Shown here: piece by piece, positions 52,201 to 60,040 of the stretch | Numbering within the stretch: position 1 is the stretch's first letter | Layout: each line of letters begins with the position of its first letter | Assembly (NCBI GenBank): GCA_004000625.1 | Contig: SAUS01000001.1 | Location: 5,077 to 69,076 of the forward strand | Source of the DNA: Candidatus Cibiobacter qucibialis | GTDB taxonomy: Bacteria; Bacillota; Clostridia; Oscillospirales; Ruminococcaceae | Length of the DNA: 64,000 nucleotides | Reading direction: 5' to 3' | The notes under the pieces: generated by a model | The model's database searches: none | Told to the model about the DNA's origin: nothing | The model's input: only the letters and a program-made list of their open reading frames with translations | Translations under genes and position numbers: made by a program

Positions 52201-53249
52201 GCCTTGCCTGCCTCTTTCAGTGCTTCCTGGATGTACTCGGTGGTCATGATCTTTTTGATGGTGCCCTCCACATCCAGGCGGCGGGTGTTGTGGCTGGTAT
52301 AATCTTCATCGGCCTGGGTGTGAACCTGGCCCTTGATGAAGTACTTGTCATAGTTCAAGTCGCGGTTGTCGGCGGCAACGCGGTAATAGTTGCCCATATC
52401 CTCGCTGCGCATCCGCTCTTCCTTGGTCATCAGGGTCTCGTACAGCTTTTCGCCGTGGCGGGTGCCGATCACGCGGGTGCCGGTGTCGCCAAACAGCTGC
52501 TGCACGGCTTTGGCCAGATCGCCAATGGTGGAAGCATCGGATTTCTGGATGAACAGATCACCCGGATTGGCGTGCTCAAAGGCAAACATGACAAGGTCAA
52601 CGGCCTCGTCCAGGTTCATCAAAAAGCGGGTCATGTTGGGATCGGTGATGGTAATGGGGTTGCCGGCCTTGATCTGCTCCACAAACAGCGGAATCACGCT
52701 GCCGCGGCTGCACATCACGTTGCCGTAACGGGTGCAGCAGATGACCGGGCCGCCGCGCTGTGCGCTGACACGCGCGTTGGCAGTGATAACATGCTCCATC
52801 ATGGCCTTGGAGATGCCCATGGCATTGATGGGGTAAGCGGCTTTATCGGTAGAAAGGCAGACCACGCGCTCCACGCCTGCTTCAATGGCGGCATGCAGCA
52901 TGTTGTCGGTGCCTTCAATGTTGGTGCGCACGGCCTCCATGGGGAAAAACTCGCAGGAAGGAACCTGCTTGAGCGCAGCGGCATGGAAGATAAAGTTGAC
53001 GCCGGGCATCACATCGCGCAGGCTCTGGATGTTGCGCACATCGCCGATGTAGAACTTGACTTTATTGTAATAGTCAGGATAGTTGGCCTGCAGCTCATGG
53101 CGCATGTCGTCCTGCTTTTTCTCGTCACGGCTGAAAATGCGGATCTCGCCGATATCAGTCGTCAAAAAATGCTTGAGCACGGTGTGGCCAAAGCTGCCGG
53201 TGCCGCCGGTGATCAACAAGGTTTTATCTTTGAAAATGGTATTTGCCAT
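52197..53249 (-). CDS. capE: UDP-GlcNAc 4,6-dehydratase/5-epimerase (CapE/FnlA)
   Basis: A 350-residue extended SDR enzyme, first step to UDP-L-FucNAc. The nucleotide loop is TGGTGSFGHTVL, with the catalytic Asp-Lys in LSTDKAAYP. The usual active tyrosine position reads NAMGISK, Met instead of Tyr, as in CapE/WbjB. AGGAGG precedes the ATG. It starts the polysaccharide operon; a weak extended -10 (TGTTAGAAT, minus strand, 53349-53357) lies upstream. Confidence 0.94.
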   Translation of the reverse strand: MANTIFKDKTLLITGGTGSFGHTVLKHFLTTDIGEIRIFSRDEKKQDDMRHELQANYPDYYNKVKFYIGDVRNIQSLRDVMPGVNFIFHAAALKQVPSCEFFPMEAVRTNIEGTDNMLHAAIEAGVERVVCLSTDKAAYPINAMGISKAMMEHVITANARVSAQRGGPVICCTRYGNVMCSRGSVIPLFVEQIKAGNPITITDPNMTRFLMNLDEAVDLVMFAFEHANPGDLFIQKSDASTIGDLAKAVQQLFGDTGTRVIGTRHGEKLYETLMTKEERMRSEDMGNYYRVAADNRDLNYDKYFIKGQVHTQADEDYTSHNTRRLDVEGTIKKIMTTEYIQEALKEAGKA

Positions 53250-53387
53250 GGTTTCCTCCTGTCAGGGGACGAACTTTTGGTGGTAGGCGCAGTAGCGTCG
53301 GGCATCTTCTAATGCCCATAAAGCCAACACTTCCCCTATATACAACCAATTCTAACATAAAAGTTACAGCTTGAAAAGGGCCTGACC

Positions 53388-53416
53388 TTGGAAAATGCTG
53401 TTTTTTGTGGTACAAT
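53388..53416 (+). promoter_or_regulatory. SigA-type promoter of pepT
   Basis: TTGGAA (53388-53393), 17 bp, TACAAT (53411-53416), 50 bases before the start. Confidence 0.78.
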
Positions 53417-53465
53417 ACCCCCAGTGCAACCATTATCATTATACAATAAAGGAGAATCAGATTTT

Positions 53466-54689
53466 ATGCGCGCTTATGAACGTTTGCTGAATTACGTTAA
53501 GGTGTATACCACCTCGGACCCCGTAAGCGATACCCACCCCACCACCGCCCGCCAGTTTGACCTGGCCCGCATGCTGGTCAAGGAGCTGCAGGACCTTGGC
53601 CTTGCGGATGCCCATGTGGATGAGCACTGCTATGTTTACGCCACGCTGCCCGCCACCCCCGGCCACGAAGCTGCCAAGGGCCTTGGATTTATTGCCCATA
53701 TGGATACTTCCCCCGATGCACCGGGTGAGAATGTGAAGCCCCAGATCCATGAAAATTATGACGGCGGCGATGTTGTTCTGCCCGGTACCGGCGCAGTTCT
53801 CAGCACCAGGCAGTTCCCATTCCTGGCAAAGCTCAAGGGCCAAACCCTGATCACCACCGATGGCACCACCCTGCTGGGTGCGGACGACAAAGCCGGTGTG
53901 GCCGAGATTATGACCATGCTGGAGATCCTGCAGAAAGAAAACCGCCCCCACGGCAAGATCTGCGTGGGCTTTACCCCCGATGAGGAGGTTGGCCAGGGTG
54001 CTGACCTGTTTGATGTGGAGCATTTTGGCGCAGCCTATGCCTACACGGTGGACGGCGACGAAGCGGGCGAAATCAGCTATGAAAACTTTAACGCTGCCGC
54101 TGCTTTTGTCACGGTACACGGCTTCTCGGTCCATCCGGGCAGCGCAAAGAACGCCATGAAGAATGCGCAGAACATTGCCATTGAGTTCCACAACGCCCTG
54201 CCGTATTACGACCGCCCCGAATACACTGAGAACCGCGAGGGTTTCTACCACCTGTGCAGCATGGAAGGCGATGTGACCGGCGCCAAGCTGGGCTACATTG
54301 TGCGTGACCACAGTGCCGAAAGCTTTGCCGCCCGCAAGGAGACCATGCGCCACATTGCCAAGCTGCTGAACGAAAAGTATGGCGAAGGCACCGTGGAGCT
54401 GGAGCTGAAGGACAGCTATTTCAGCATGCTGGAAAAGATCAAGCCGCATTTCCATCTGGTGGAAAATGCCCGCGCCGCCATCCGCAAGGCTGGCCTGGAG
54501 CCGCTGGAAACGCCCATTCGCGGCGGTACGGACGGTGCGACCCTGTCTTACATGGGCCTGCCCTGCCCGAACCTTGGCACCGGCGGCTTTAACTACCATG
54601 GCCCGTGTGAAGGCATCACGGTAGAGTCTATGGATAAGGCAACCGAGATTCTGCTGAACCTGGCCGATATTTATAAGGATGTCCAGTAA
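53466..54689 (+). CDS. pepT: Peptidase T (tripeptide aminopeptidase)
   Basis: A 407-residue M20 zinc peptidase of the cytoplasm. Metal and catalytic blocks are GFIAHMDTSPDAPG (His/Asp), TLLGADDKAGVAEIM, FTPDEEVGQGAD and GGTDGATLSYMGLPCPNLGTGG (outline, metal Asp and Gly loop), followed by NYHGPCEGI. AAAGGAG lies 10 bases before ATG 53466. It has its own promoter and is divergent from the capE operon. It completes peptide use together with the importer at 1-5.7 kb, though not linked to it. Confidence 0.96.
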   Translation: MRAYERLLNYVKVYTTSDPVSDTHPTTARQFDLARMLVKELQDLGLADAHVDEHCYVYATLPATPGHEAAKGLGFIAHMDTSPDAPGENVKPQIHENYDGGDVVLPGTGAVLSTRQFPFLAKLKGQTLITTDGTTLLGADDKAGVAEIMTMLEILQKENRPHGKICVGFTPDEEVGQGADLFDVEHFGAAYAYTVDGDEAGEISYENFNAAAAFVTVHGFSVHPGSAKNAMKNAQNIAIEFHNALPYYDRPEYTENREGFYHLCSMEGDVTGAKLGYIVRDHSAESFAARKETMRHIAKLLNEKYGEGTVELELKDSYFSMLEKIKPHFHLVENARAAIRKAGLEPLETPIRGGTDGATLSYMGLPCPNLGTGGFNYHGPCEGITVESMDKATEILLNLADIYKDVQ

Positions 54690-54914
54690 CCAGCGCAGCC
54701 TTTTTGAAAAAAGGCCTGGCGAAAAACTTTAATTGGCTTCGCATAAAAAAGAGTAATAGTCGTGTGGTGCCCACGGCGGCGCATTTTAACTAGGTCAGCT
54801 GCTCCGGCAAGAAGTATTCTGGCCAGAGCTGCCAACCTGTTTTATTCGCACCGCCGCGGGCGGTGCACCGACATTATTCTTTATTCATTATTATTTATTA
54901 TTTCATTCCTGATA
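54690..54914. other. Intergenic region with decayed palindromes
   Basis: It has a short AAAAAAGGC hairpin after pepT, a GC-rich palindrome GCACCGCCGCGGGCGGTGC (54848-54866) and an AT-rich stretch like the one at 36361-36400. No ORF or promoter seen. Confidence 0.4.
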
Positions 54915-54960
54915 GAAAAATAGCGCCCGACGGTTTAAGCGTACCTGTCGGGCGCTGTTT
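54915..54960. terminator. Terminator downstream of the islet gene at 54971
   Basis: AGCGCCCGAC (54922-54931) pairs with GTCGGGCGCT (54947-54956), with T-rich flanks on both strands. Confidence 0.8.
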
Positions 54961-54970
54961 GTTTATTTGC

Positions 54971-55303
54971 TTATTTATCCGGTTCACAGTCCAGAATGGA
55001 GGGAATATTGGCCCATTTATCCGGTTCGGCTTCGTACCGTTCGTGCAGCCAAGCAACGGCGGCATCGAGCCCCTCCTGATTGCCGGGGAACTCTGCCATC
55101 TCCTGCTTTTCATCGGCAGTGTGTTCCAAGCTCCATGGGCCGGGCCAGATGGTGGCGGTCAGATATTCGATCTTCCGCTTGCCGCTTTCATCGGCGGGGT
55201 CAGCTTTTTTGGCGGGGGCTACCAGATAGCGCATGCCGCCCTGTGCGCCGGAGTACGGGTTGCCGCAGTGGAACCAATGGTAGATGGGCAGGCAGTCCAG
55301 CAT
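54971..55303 (-). CDS. Small protein of unknown function in the phage-like islet
   Basis: A 110-residue acidic protein without signal or membrane segment. Notable text: HWFHCGNPYSGAQGGMRYLVAP and TIWPGPWSLEHTADEKQ. I do not recognise it. It lies 15 bases after the XRE regulator gene and is probably co-transcribed, so a regulatory or phage-related role is possible. Confidence 0.7.
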   Translation of the reverse strand: MLDCLPIYHWFHCGNPYSGAQGGMRYLVAPAKKADPADESGKRKIEYLTATIWPGPWSLEHTADEKQEMAEFPGNQEGLDAAVAWLHERYEAEPDKWANIPSILDCEPDK

Positions 55304-55318
55304 AAAATCTCCTCACTT

Positions 55319-55669
55319 TCAGGTTTTGCTGCGGTTCAGTTCCGCGCGTAGTTGGATCAGGCGGGCAATATCTTCCTTATCGGCCTGGGTCAGTTGGTCT
55401 TTCAGATTCTGGTAGGCGGCAATGGGTTCGTCCTGAATCAAAGCGTCCAGTTCCGCCCCGGCAGGGGAGCCCTGCCACCCGGCCAGGTAGCCGGGCGCCA
55501 CGCCAAGGCAGGCGGCAATGCTTTCCAGCTTATCCAGCGGAATATTGGTTACAATGCCGGTCTCGTATTTATAAACCGCTTGTTTGGTCACATGCACCTG
55601 TTCGGCCAGCTGCTCCTGTGTCAGCCCTTTGGCGGTGCGTGCTTCGCGGATGCGTTCCCCAATGGTCAT
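55319..55669 (-). CDS. XRE-family transcriptional repressor
   Basis: A 116-residue regulator. The Cro/C1-type helix-turn-helix spans about 5-58 (IREARTAKGLTQEQLAEQV, TKQAVYKYETG). A helical C-terminal tail may dimerise. ATG 55669 was chosen for GGGAGGTGATCC just upstream; the longer frame has no similarity. It has its own promoter and is divergent from the tail-like gene; the spacer contains three copies of a 12-mer that I take to be its operators. Confidence 0.93.
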   Translation of the reverse strand: MTIGERIREARTAKGLTQEQLAEQVHVTKQAVYKYETGIVTNIPLDKLESIAACLGVAPGYLAGWQGSPAGAELDALIQDEPIAAYQNLKDQLTQADKEDIARLIQLRAELNRSKT

Positions 55670-55687
55670 GCGGATCACCTCCCAAAA

Positions 55688-55716
55688 AGTATAGCAAAAA
55701 ACCTGCGGGTTTACAA
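55688..55716 (-). promoter_or_regulatory. Promoter of the XRE repressor gene
   Basis: On the minus strand TTGTAA (55711-55716), 17 bp, TATACT (55688-55693). Confidence 0.75.
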
Positions 55717-55729
55717 GATGATAAAAATG

Positions 55730-55741
55730 ACTTGACAAGTT
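55730..55741. promoter_or_regulatory. Operator 1 (overlaps -35 of the tail-like gene)
   Basis: ACTTGACAAGTT; its first 11 bases are the perfect palindrome ACTTG-A-CAAGT. It covers the TTGACA box and lies 14 bp upstream of the repressor gene's -35. Confidence 0.65.
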
Positions 55742-55760
55742 ACAGCAAGGATGCTATCCT
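55732..55760 (+). promoter_or_regulatory. Promoter of the tail-fibre-like gene
   Basis: TTGACA (55732-55737), 17 bp, TATCCT (55755-55760). The transcript would have a leader of about 150 nt with an AGCGGC/GCCGCT hairpin at 55842-55862. Confidence 0.78.
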
Positions 55761-55767
55761 GTGAGTG

Positions 55768-55779
55768 ACCTGATAAGTT
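55768..55779. promoter_or_regulatory. Operator 2 (at the predicted transcription start)
   Basis: ACCTGATAAGTT, 7 bases after the -10 of the tail-like gene. Confidence 0.65.
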
Positions 55780-55878
55780 TCAAGAAGGAATGTTCTCTTT
55801 CGGTTGCAAAACAGGCAAAGACAGAGAAAACAACAGCAAAGCGGCGGCAGCAGGGCCGCTTTCATATGAAATACAAGT

Positions 55879-55890
55879 AACTTATCAGGT
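55879..55890. promoter_or_regulatory. Operator 3 (in the leader, inverted)
   Basis: AACTTATCAGGT, the exact inverted complement of operator 2, 100 bp downstream and 28 bases before the start codon. Confidence 0.6.
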
Positions 55891-55917
55891 TTCAAATGGA
55901 TCATAAGGAGGAATGGA

Positions 55918-58044
55918 ATGACCCACGAAATTGAACTGGAAGGATATTACCCTAAAATTCTTGGCAGCCCCATGCGTATGCTGTGCCTTGGCACCAAAGC
56001 CAGCTATGGCATGGAGGTTCTGCATTTCCAGCGCGGCACCGGGTGGGATGGCCTTGCGCTGGATGTCACGTTTACTCCGGACCCCCAGGCGGAGGGGACA
56101 ACGGTGCTGGCGGATGCAGGGGACACCGTAGCGGTGCCGCCCGCCGCCACAGCGCAGGCAACCAACAGCGGCAGCGTTACGGTGCGCGGCGTGCGGGATG
56201 GCGTGCAGTGCATCAGCTGCAACATCCCATACCTGGTGCTGAACCACGCCCCGGTGCCCGGCCAGCAGACCGACCCGGCGGAAAGTGTGTGGAAACAGTA
56301 TGCCGATAAGCTGATCCCCGCGGGCGGCAGTACCGGGCAGGTGCTGGCCAAGGCGTCCGCGCAGGATATGGACCTGTACTGGGCCGACGGCACCACCACC
56401 CAAACCGAAACCACACCCCACATGCTGACCAACGCGGGCCGCAGCAAAAAGAAAGCCATTGTATCGTTTGTGGATGACGACTGCCGCAGCGAAGCGTACA
56501 CCGTGCTGTTCCCGCTGGTGCAGGAACTTGGTATGCCTTATACCGTGGCTTGCCCGGCGGGGCTTATGGGCAAAACCGGCCGCATGACGGTGGAACAGCT
56601 GCAGAAAATGGCGCGCAGCGGCGTGACGGTGGCATGCCATACGATGACCGAAACCGATATGGAGCAGGATACCCCCGAAACGCTGGAAGCCACCCTGCAG
56701 CAGTTTGAAGCAGAGATGCGCCGCTGGGGCATCCGCGGGGTGCGCAGCTATGCCTATGTGAACGGGCGCTATAAGGCGGATTGCCTGAACACCGTAAAAA
56801 AGCATTTTGACCTGGGCCTTACGGTGGAAAAAGGCATCAACCAGATCCCGTATGAAAGCTGCCGCATGAAGCGCGTGGAAGTGTTCCCAAAGAACAAAAG
56901 CTACACGCTGGAGGATGTAAAAGCATGGGTAGACAAAGCCGTGCAGGATGGCGGCTGGCTGATTTTGATGACCCACGCATGGTACACGACCTTTGATGCA
57001 GCACAGCTCAAAGAGCTGGTGGGTTATATCCGGGCCAGCGGTGCGGAGCTGATGGACCTGTACGATGCACTGGATGCCACCGGCAACGTGGTGGAAGCGG
57101 GCGACTACCAAAAGCCGGGCGCGGATGCAGCGGAACCGTTTTTTGTGGTGGATGCGGATGGCCGCGCCTGGACCAACGCGCTGGAGAACTTACGCCCGGC
57201 AGATGGCATCACCAATGTGGGGGCAGCCCTGCAAAGTGGATATGTGATCTCCACCGCCACCGGCAAGGCAATCAAAACATCAGATACCGGGTTCCGGGTC
57301 ACCCAGCCGGTGGATGTGACAAGCGCGGCCCAGGTGTTGGTAACGGCCTGGGCGTATGCGGGTTTTGCGCTCTATTCTTTCTTTGATGCGGCGGGTACCT
57401 GCCTTGCCGTAAAAGCGGCCGATGCCGATTATGCTGCGGGCGGCAATACCCTGACCCGGCAGGCAGTGGCCGTGCCGCAGGGGGCAGCCACTTTGATCGT
57501 GGCAGGCAATTTGTACCAGGCGCTGCCCGCCGTCAGGCTGGTCAGTGCGGCAAACCTGGTGCAGCAGGTAAAAAGCATGACGGTTGCCTGGCACGCCAAC
57601 TATGTGCTCAAAATTTCCGGCTCGACCGTCAACTATGCAAGCGAAAATCGGCGCATCAGCGAAAAAGTTGCCGCTGCGGCAGGGGATACCTACCGCCTGA
57701 GCTGTTCGGCCAACTGGAACAACGCGCTGTATGTGATCTATGCGGCAGACAACAGCGTGCTGGCCTGCCGCCAGGCCCCCAACAATGCCGCTGGTGAGGT
57801 ACTGACCGACTTTGCGGTGACAATGCCGGAAAACACTGCCTATTTCCGCGTGGCAGCAAACCTGGAAATCCAGCCGGAATCCTACGCGGTGGCCCAATAC
57901 ACCACCCGCATTGCGGCCAAAGCCCCGGTGCTTACGGTTGCAGCGGTGCGCACCCTGCTGGATATTTTGCGGGCGGGGACCTATACCCAAAGCCAGCAAA
58001 GCGCCATCCAGAATCTGGAAAATGCACTGCTGATCATAGACTGA
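55918..58044 (+). CDS. Orphan phage tail-fibre-like protein with a NodB polysaccharide-deacetylase domain
   Basis: A 708-residue protein. Residues 1-135 resemble N-termini of Gram-positive phage baseplate or host-interaction proteins; a collagen-like tail motif GGSTGQVLAKAS (136-147) follows. A NodB-like domain (about 178-400) carries the metal block FVDDD (186-188) and HTMTE (241-245), where the second histidine of His-x3-His is Glu. The remainder (400-708) is beta-rich and Ala-, Thr- and Val-rich, without signal peptide or membrane helix. AAGGAGGA lies 7 bases before the ATG. No other phage structural or lysis gene is present. It may be a domesticated receptor-binding or deacetylase protein. 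Confidence 0.8.
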   Translation: MTHEIELEGYYPKILGSPMRMLCLGTKASYGMEVLHFQRGTGWDGLALDVTFTPDPQAEGTTVLADAGDTVAVPPAATAQATNSGSVTVRGVRDGVQCISCNIPYLVLNHAPVPGQQTDPAESVWKQYADKLIPAGGSTGQVLAKASAQDMDLYWADGTTTQTETTPHMLTNAGRSKKKAIVSFVDDDCRSEAYTVLFPLVQELGMPYTVACPAGLMGKTGRMTVEQLQKMARSGVTVACHTMTETDMEQDTPETLEATLQQFEAEMRRWGIRGVRSYAYVNGRYKADCLNTVKKHFDLGLTVEKGINQIPYESCRMKRVEVFPKNKSYTLEDVKAWVDKAVQDGGWLILMTHAWYTTFDAAQLKELVGYIRASGAELMDLYDALDATGNVVEAGDYQKPGADAAEPFFVVDADGRAWTNALENLRPADGITNVGAALQSGYVISTATGKAIKTSDTGFRVTQPVDVTSAAQVLVTAWAYAGFALYSFFDAAGTCLAVKAADADYAAGGNTLTRQAVAVPQGAATLIVAGNLYQALPAVRLVSAANLVQQVKSMTVAWHANYVLKISGSTVNYASENRRISEKVAAAAGDTYRLSCSANWNNALYVIYAADNSVLACRQAPNNAAGEVLTDFAVTMPENTAYFRVAANLEIQPESYAVAQYTTRIAAKAPVLTVAAVRTLLDILRAGTYTQSQQSAIQNLENALLIID

Positions 58045-58096
58045 CAATACAGCGCGGTTTTTCAACAAAAAATCCAAAGGCTGTTGAATAAAAAGA

Positions 58097-58132
58097 AAAA
58101 GCGCAGAACCACTTTTGGTTCTGCGCTTTTTT
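58097..58132. terminator. Bidirectional terminator between the tail-like gene and tRNA-Gly
   Basis: GCGCAGAACC and GGTTCTGCGC form the stem, with T-runs on both strands. Confidence 0.93.
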
Positions 58133-58207
58133 GGAGCGGGATACGAGTCTCGAACTCGCCACCTACTGCTTGGGAAGCAGTCACTCTACCGGATGAGCTA
58201 ATCCCGC
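58132..58207 (-). tRNA. tRNA-Gly (CCC)
   Basis: A 76-nt cloverleaf. The acceptor GCGGGAT pairs with ATCCCGC, the anticodon stem ACTGC/GCAGT encloses TTCCCAA (anticodon CCC), the T loop is GTTCGAGAC and CCA is encoded at 58132-58134. Confidence 0.96.
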
Positions 58208-58220
58208 ATCGGTAGCTTTT

Positions 58221-58249
58221 ATTATACTTCCCAAGTTCCGGTTTGTCAA
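58221..58249 (-). promoter_or_regulatory. Consensus promoter of tRNA-Gly
   Basis: On the minus strand TTGACA (58244-58249), 17 bp, TATAAT (58221-58226). Confidence 0.93.
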
Positions 58250-58265
58250 GCCCCGGTCGAAGGTA

Positions 58266-58457
58266 TCAGCCGTCAACGGATTCAATCGCGCCAACGGGGC
58301 AGGTCTGCATGGCATCGGTGGCGGCGGCTTCATCGGGGCCGGTTACATCGGCAGGGGCAGCGGCTGCGGTGCCGCCGTCCGTCATGGTAAAAACTTCGGG
58401 GCAGGTGCTCACGCACAAACCGCAGCCGATGCAGTCGGCATTTACATGGAACTTCAT
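58266..58457 (-). CDS. Ferredoxin, single [4Fe-4S] type
   Basis: A 63-residue electron carrier. Cluster ligands are Cys9, Cys12 and Cys15 in CIGCGLC and a late Cys in TCPVGAI; Cys19 (STCP) is an extra cysteine that in some relatives forms a disulfide. The middle is an Ala-, Thr- and Asp-rich linker where a second cluster would be in two-cluster ferredoxins. Acidic, as usual. Possible partners include pyruvate:ferredoxin oxidoreductase and hydrogenase, not in the window. Confidence 0.93.
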   Translation of the reverse strand: MKFHVNADCIGCGLCVSTCPEVFTMTDGGTAAAAPADVTGPDEAAATDAMQTCPVGAIESVDG

Positions 58458-58510
58458 GGGCAGTCATCCTTTCACGATGTGTTATCAACAGTATGCCCAA
58501 TCAGCGGCAA

Positions 58511-59941
58511 TCAATCCATGCTTTCTGCGTTTTCTGCGGCGGCTTCCCCGGCGGCATAGGTTTCGTTGGTGTGGCCTGCAAAGGGGTAGGTACGGGTTTC
58601 GGTGGCGGTAATGCTGGTTACGCCGAACCAGCGGGCGCGGCCCAAAGCGAGGGAATCCTCACCGTTTTCGCGGATATCCGGCAGGCCGTATGCGCCGCAC
58701 CATTTGGTGTAGGGTTCGATACCATAGCTAATAATGTTAGCTGCGGCGGGCTCATCCAGCTCGCTAATCTCCTGCCGCAGCGTCTGGGTGCGCACATGGT
58801 CCATCATCCAGTAGCTGGCAATGTCATACCCGGCTTCCAGCATGTGGATGCCGCAGACGATCCCCACGCAGGCGCTCAGGTAGGCAAGGCCCCGGCGGAA
58901 CGCTTTGATGTTCAGCTGTACCAGGCAGGCGGCGCAGGCGGCAGCCAGCAGAGCAAACACACCGTGGGTGGAGCGGGGATAGTAGTCATGGCTGCCGATC
59001 ATGGCAAAGTTTGCCCCCAGCGCCCCGGCCAGCAGAATCAGCGGCCACAGCAGGTCAGCTTTTACAGCATCCTGCCGGGCAAAGCAGAGCAGCAAAAACA
59101 AAATCGCAAAGGAAAACAGCAGGGGCAGGGCATAGTCTTTGAGCATATTCAGGCAGGCAAAAAAGCGCATGGCGTACCGGGTCAGCAGACTGTCGTAATC
59201 GCTGAAGCCGCTGGCACGGTTAAAGTTGCCTCGCGCGGTGATGAGCAAAGCAAACCCAACCAGCGCCCCCGCCAGGCCGGTCGCCATCCAGGCGGGCAGC
59301 CTGCGCTCCCGCTTGAACACAACAGCGCCGGCCAGCACCAAACAAACCAGCATTCCGGCGCTGGTATTCTCGCTTAACCAACCAGCCAGCAGCCCGGCCA
59401 ACGCCATGCCGGCCGCCATGCGCGCCGTACTGGCAAACGGCTGCTGCAAATAATACCGCCAGGGCAGCAAAAAGGCGCAGCATCCCACCGTGGCCCACAG
59501 GTAGTTGCAGGCGCCACACATCCACAAATTGGTCTGGCCAAATACAGGGCTGATCTCCCACAGCGCGGCATAAATCAGGGCCAAAGCCAGCCAGTCCGCT
59601 TTTTGGCTGCGCCGCCCAACGGCCAGCTTGTACAAAACCAGACCCAGCGCCATAAACATCCCAGCATTGCACACATTAAACAGAAGCTTGGGAAACATGG
59701 TGAACCCCTGGGCAAAAAATTTGACGATGACCCGGCCGCTCCATTCGTGATAGTGGAACACCAGGCTGGAAATCAACTGCGGCAGGCTGTGCAGCCGTTC
59801 GCCGGTATCAAAGGCATAAGCGAAAGTGTAATCATCGGCCAGGTAGGGCGTTAAGCAGTTCAGCAGCAGCATCCAGCAGAACACCAGCCCGGCCACAAGC
59901 CGGAACATGCGGCTGCTGAGGGGCTTTTTTGTTTGTGCCAT
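58511..59941 (-). CDS. Polytopic membrane protein, DUF6056-like
   Basis: A 476-residue protein with about ten hydrophobic helices. The loop after the first helix has LADDYTFAYAFDTGERL and YHEWSGRVIVKFFAQGF, typical of the DUF6056/glucosyltransferase-like GtrC group; the C-terminal 90 residues lie outside. Such proteins often transfer or export sugars in surface glycans, but this one's function is unknown. ATG 59941 follows GGAGG closely. It stands 53 bases after the ferredoxin gene on the same strand. Confidence 0.82.
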   Translation of the reverse strand: MAQTKKPLSSRMFRLVAGLVFCWMLLLNCLTPYLADDYTFAYAFDTGERLHSLPQLISSLVFHYHEWSGRVIVKFFAQGFTMFPKLLFNVCNAGMFMALGLVLYKLAVGRRSQKADWLALALIYAALWEISPVFGQTNLWMCGACNYLWATVGCCAFLLPWRYYLQQPFASTARMAAGMALAGLLAGWLSENTSAGMLVCLVLAGAVVFKRERRLPAWMATGLAGALVGFALLITARGNFNRASGFSDYDSLLTRYAMRFFACLNMLKDYALPLLFSFAILFLLLCFARQDAVKADLLWPLILLAGALGANFAMIGSHDYYPRSTHGVFALLAAACAACLVQLNIKAFRRGLAYLSACVGIVCGIHMLEAGYDIASYWMMDHVRTQTLRQEISELDEPAAANIISYGIEPYTKWCGAYGLPDIRENGEDSLALGRARWFGVTSITATETRTYPFAGHTNETYAAGEAAAENAESMD

Positions 59942-59952
59942 GGGCAACCTCC

Positions 59953-59991
59953 AAAACAAAAACGGGCCCCCTGCCGAACAGGGGAGCCCGT
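59953..59991 (-). terminator. Terminator of the alanine symporter gene
   Basis: On the minus strand ACGGGCTCCCCTG pairs with CAGGGGGCCCGT and is followed by TTTTTGTTTT. Confidence 0.92.
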
Positions 59992-60040
59992 AAGATCAAC
60001 ATTATCTTTATTATATCGGTTGTGCTGCCAAAGTGCAAGG

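Noticed and set aside
54971..58207. An intact prophage or integrative element at tRNA-Gly
   Set aside because: No integrase, portal, terminase, capsid or lysis gene and no second copy of the tRNA-Gly 3' end were seen in the window.
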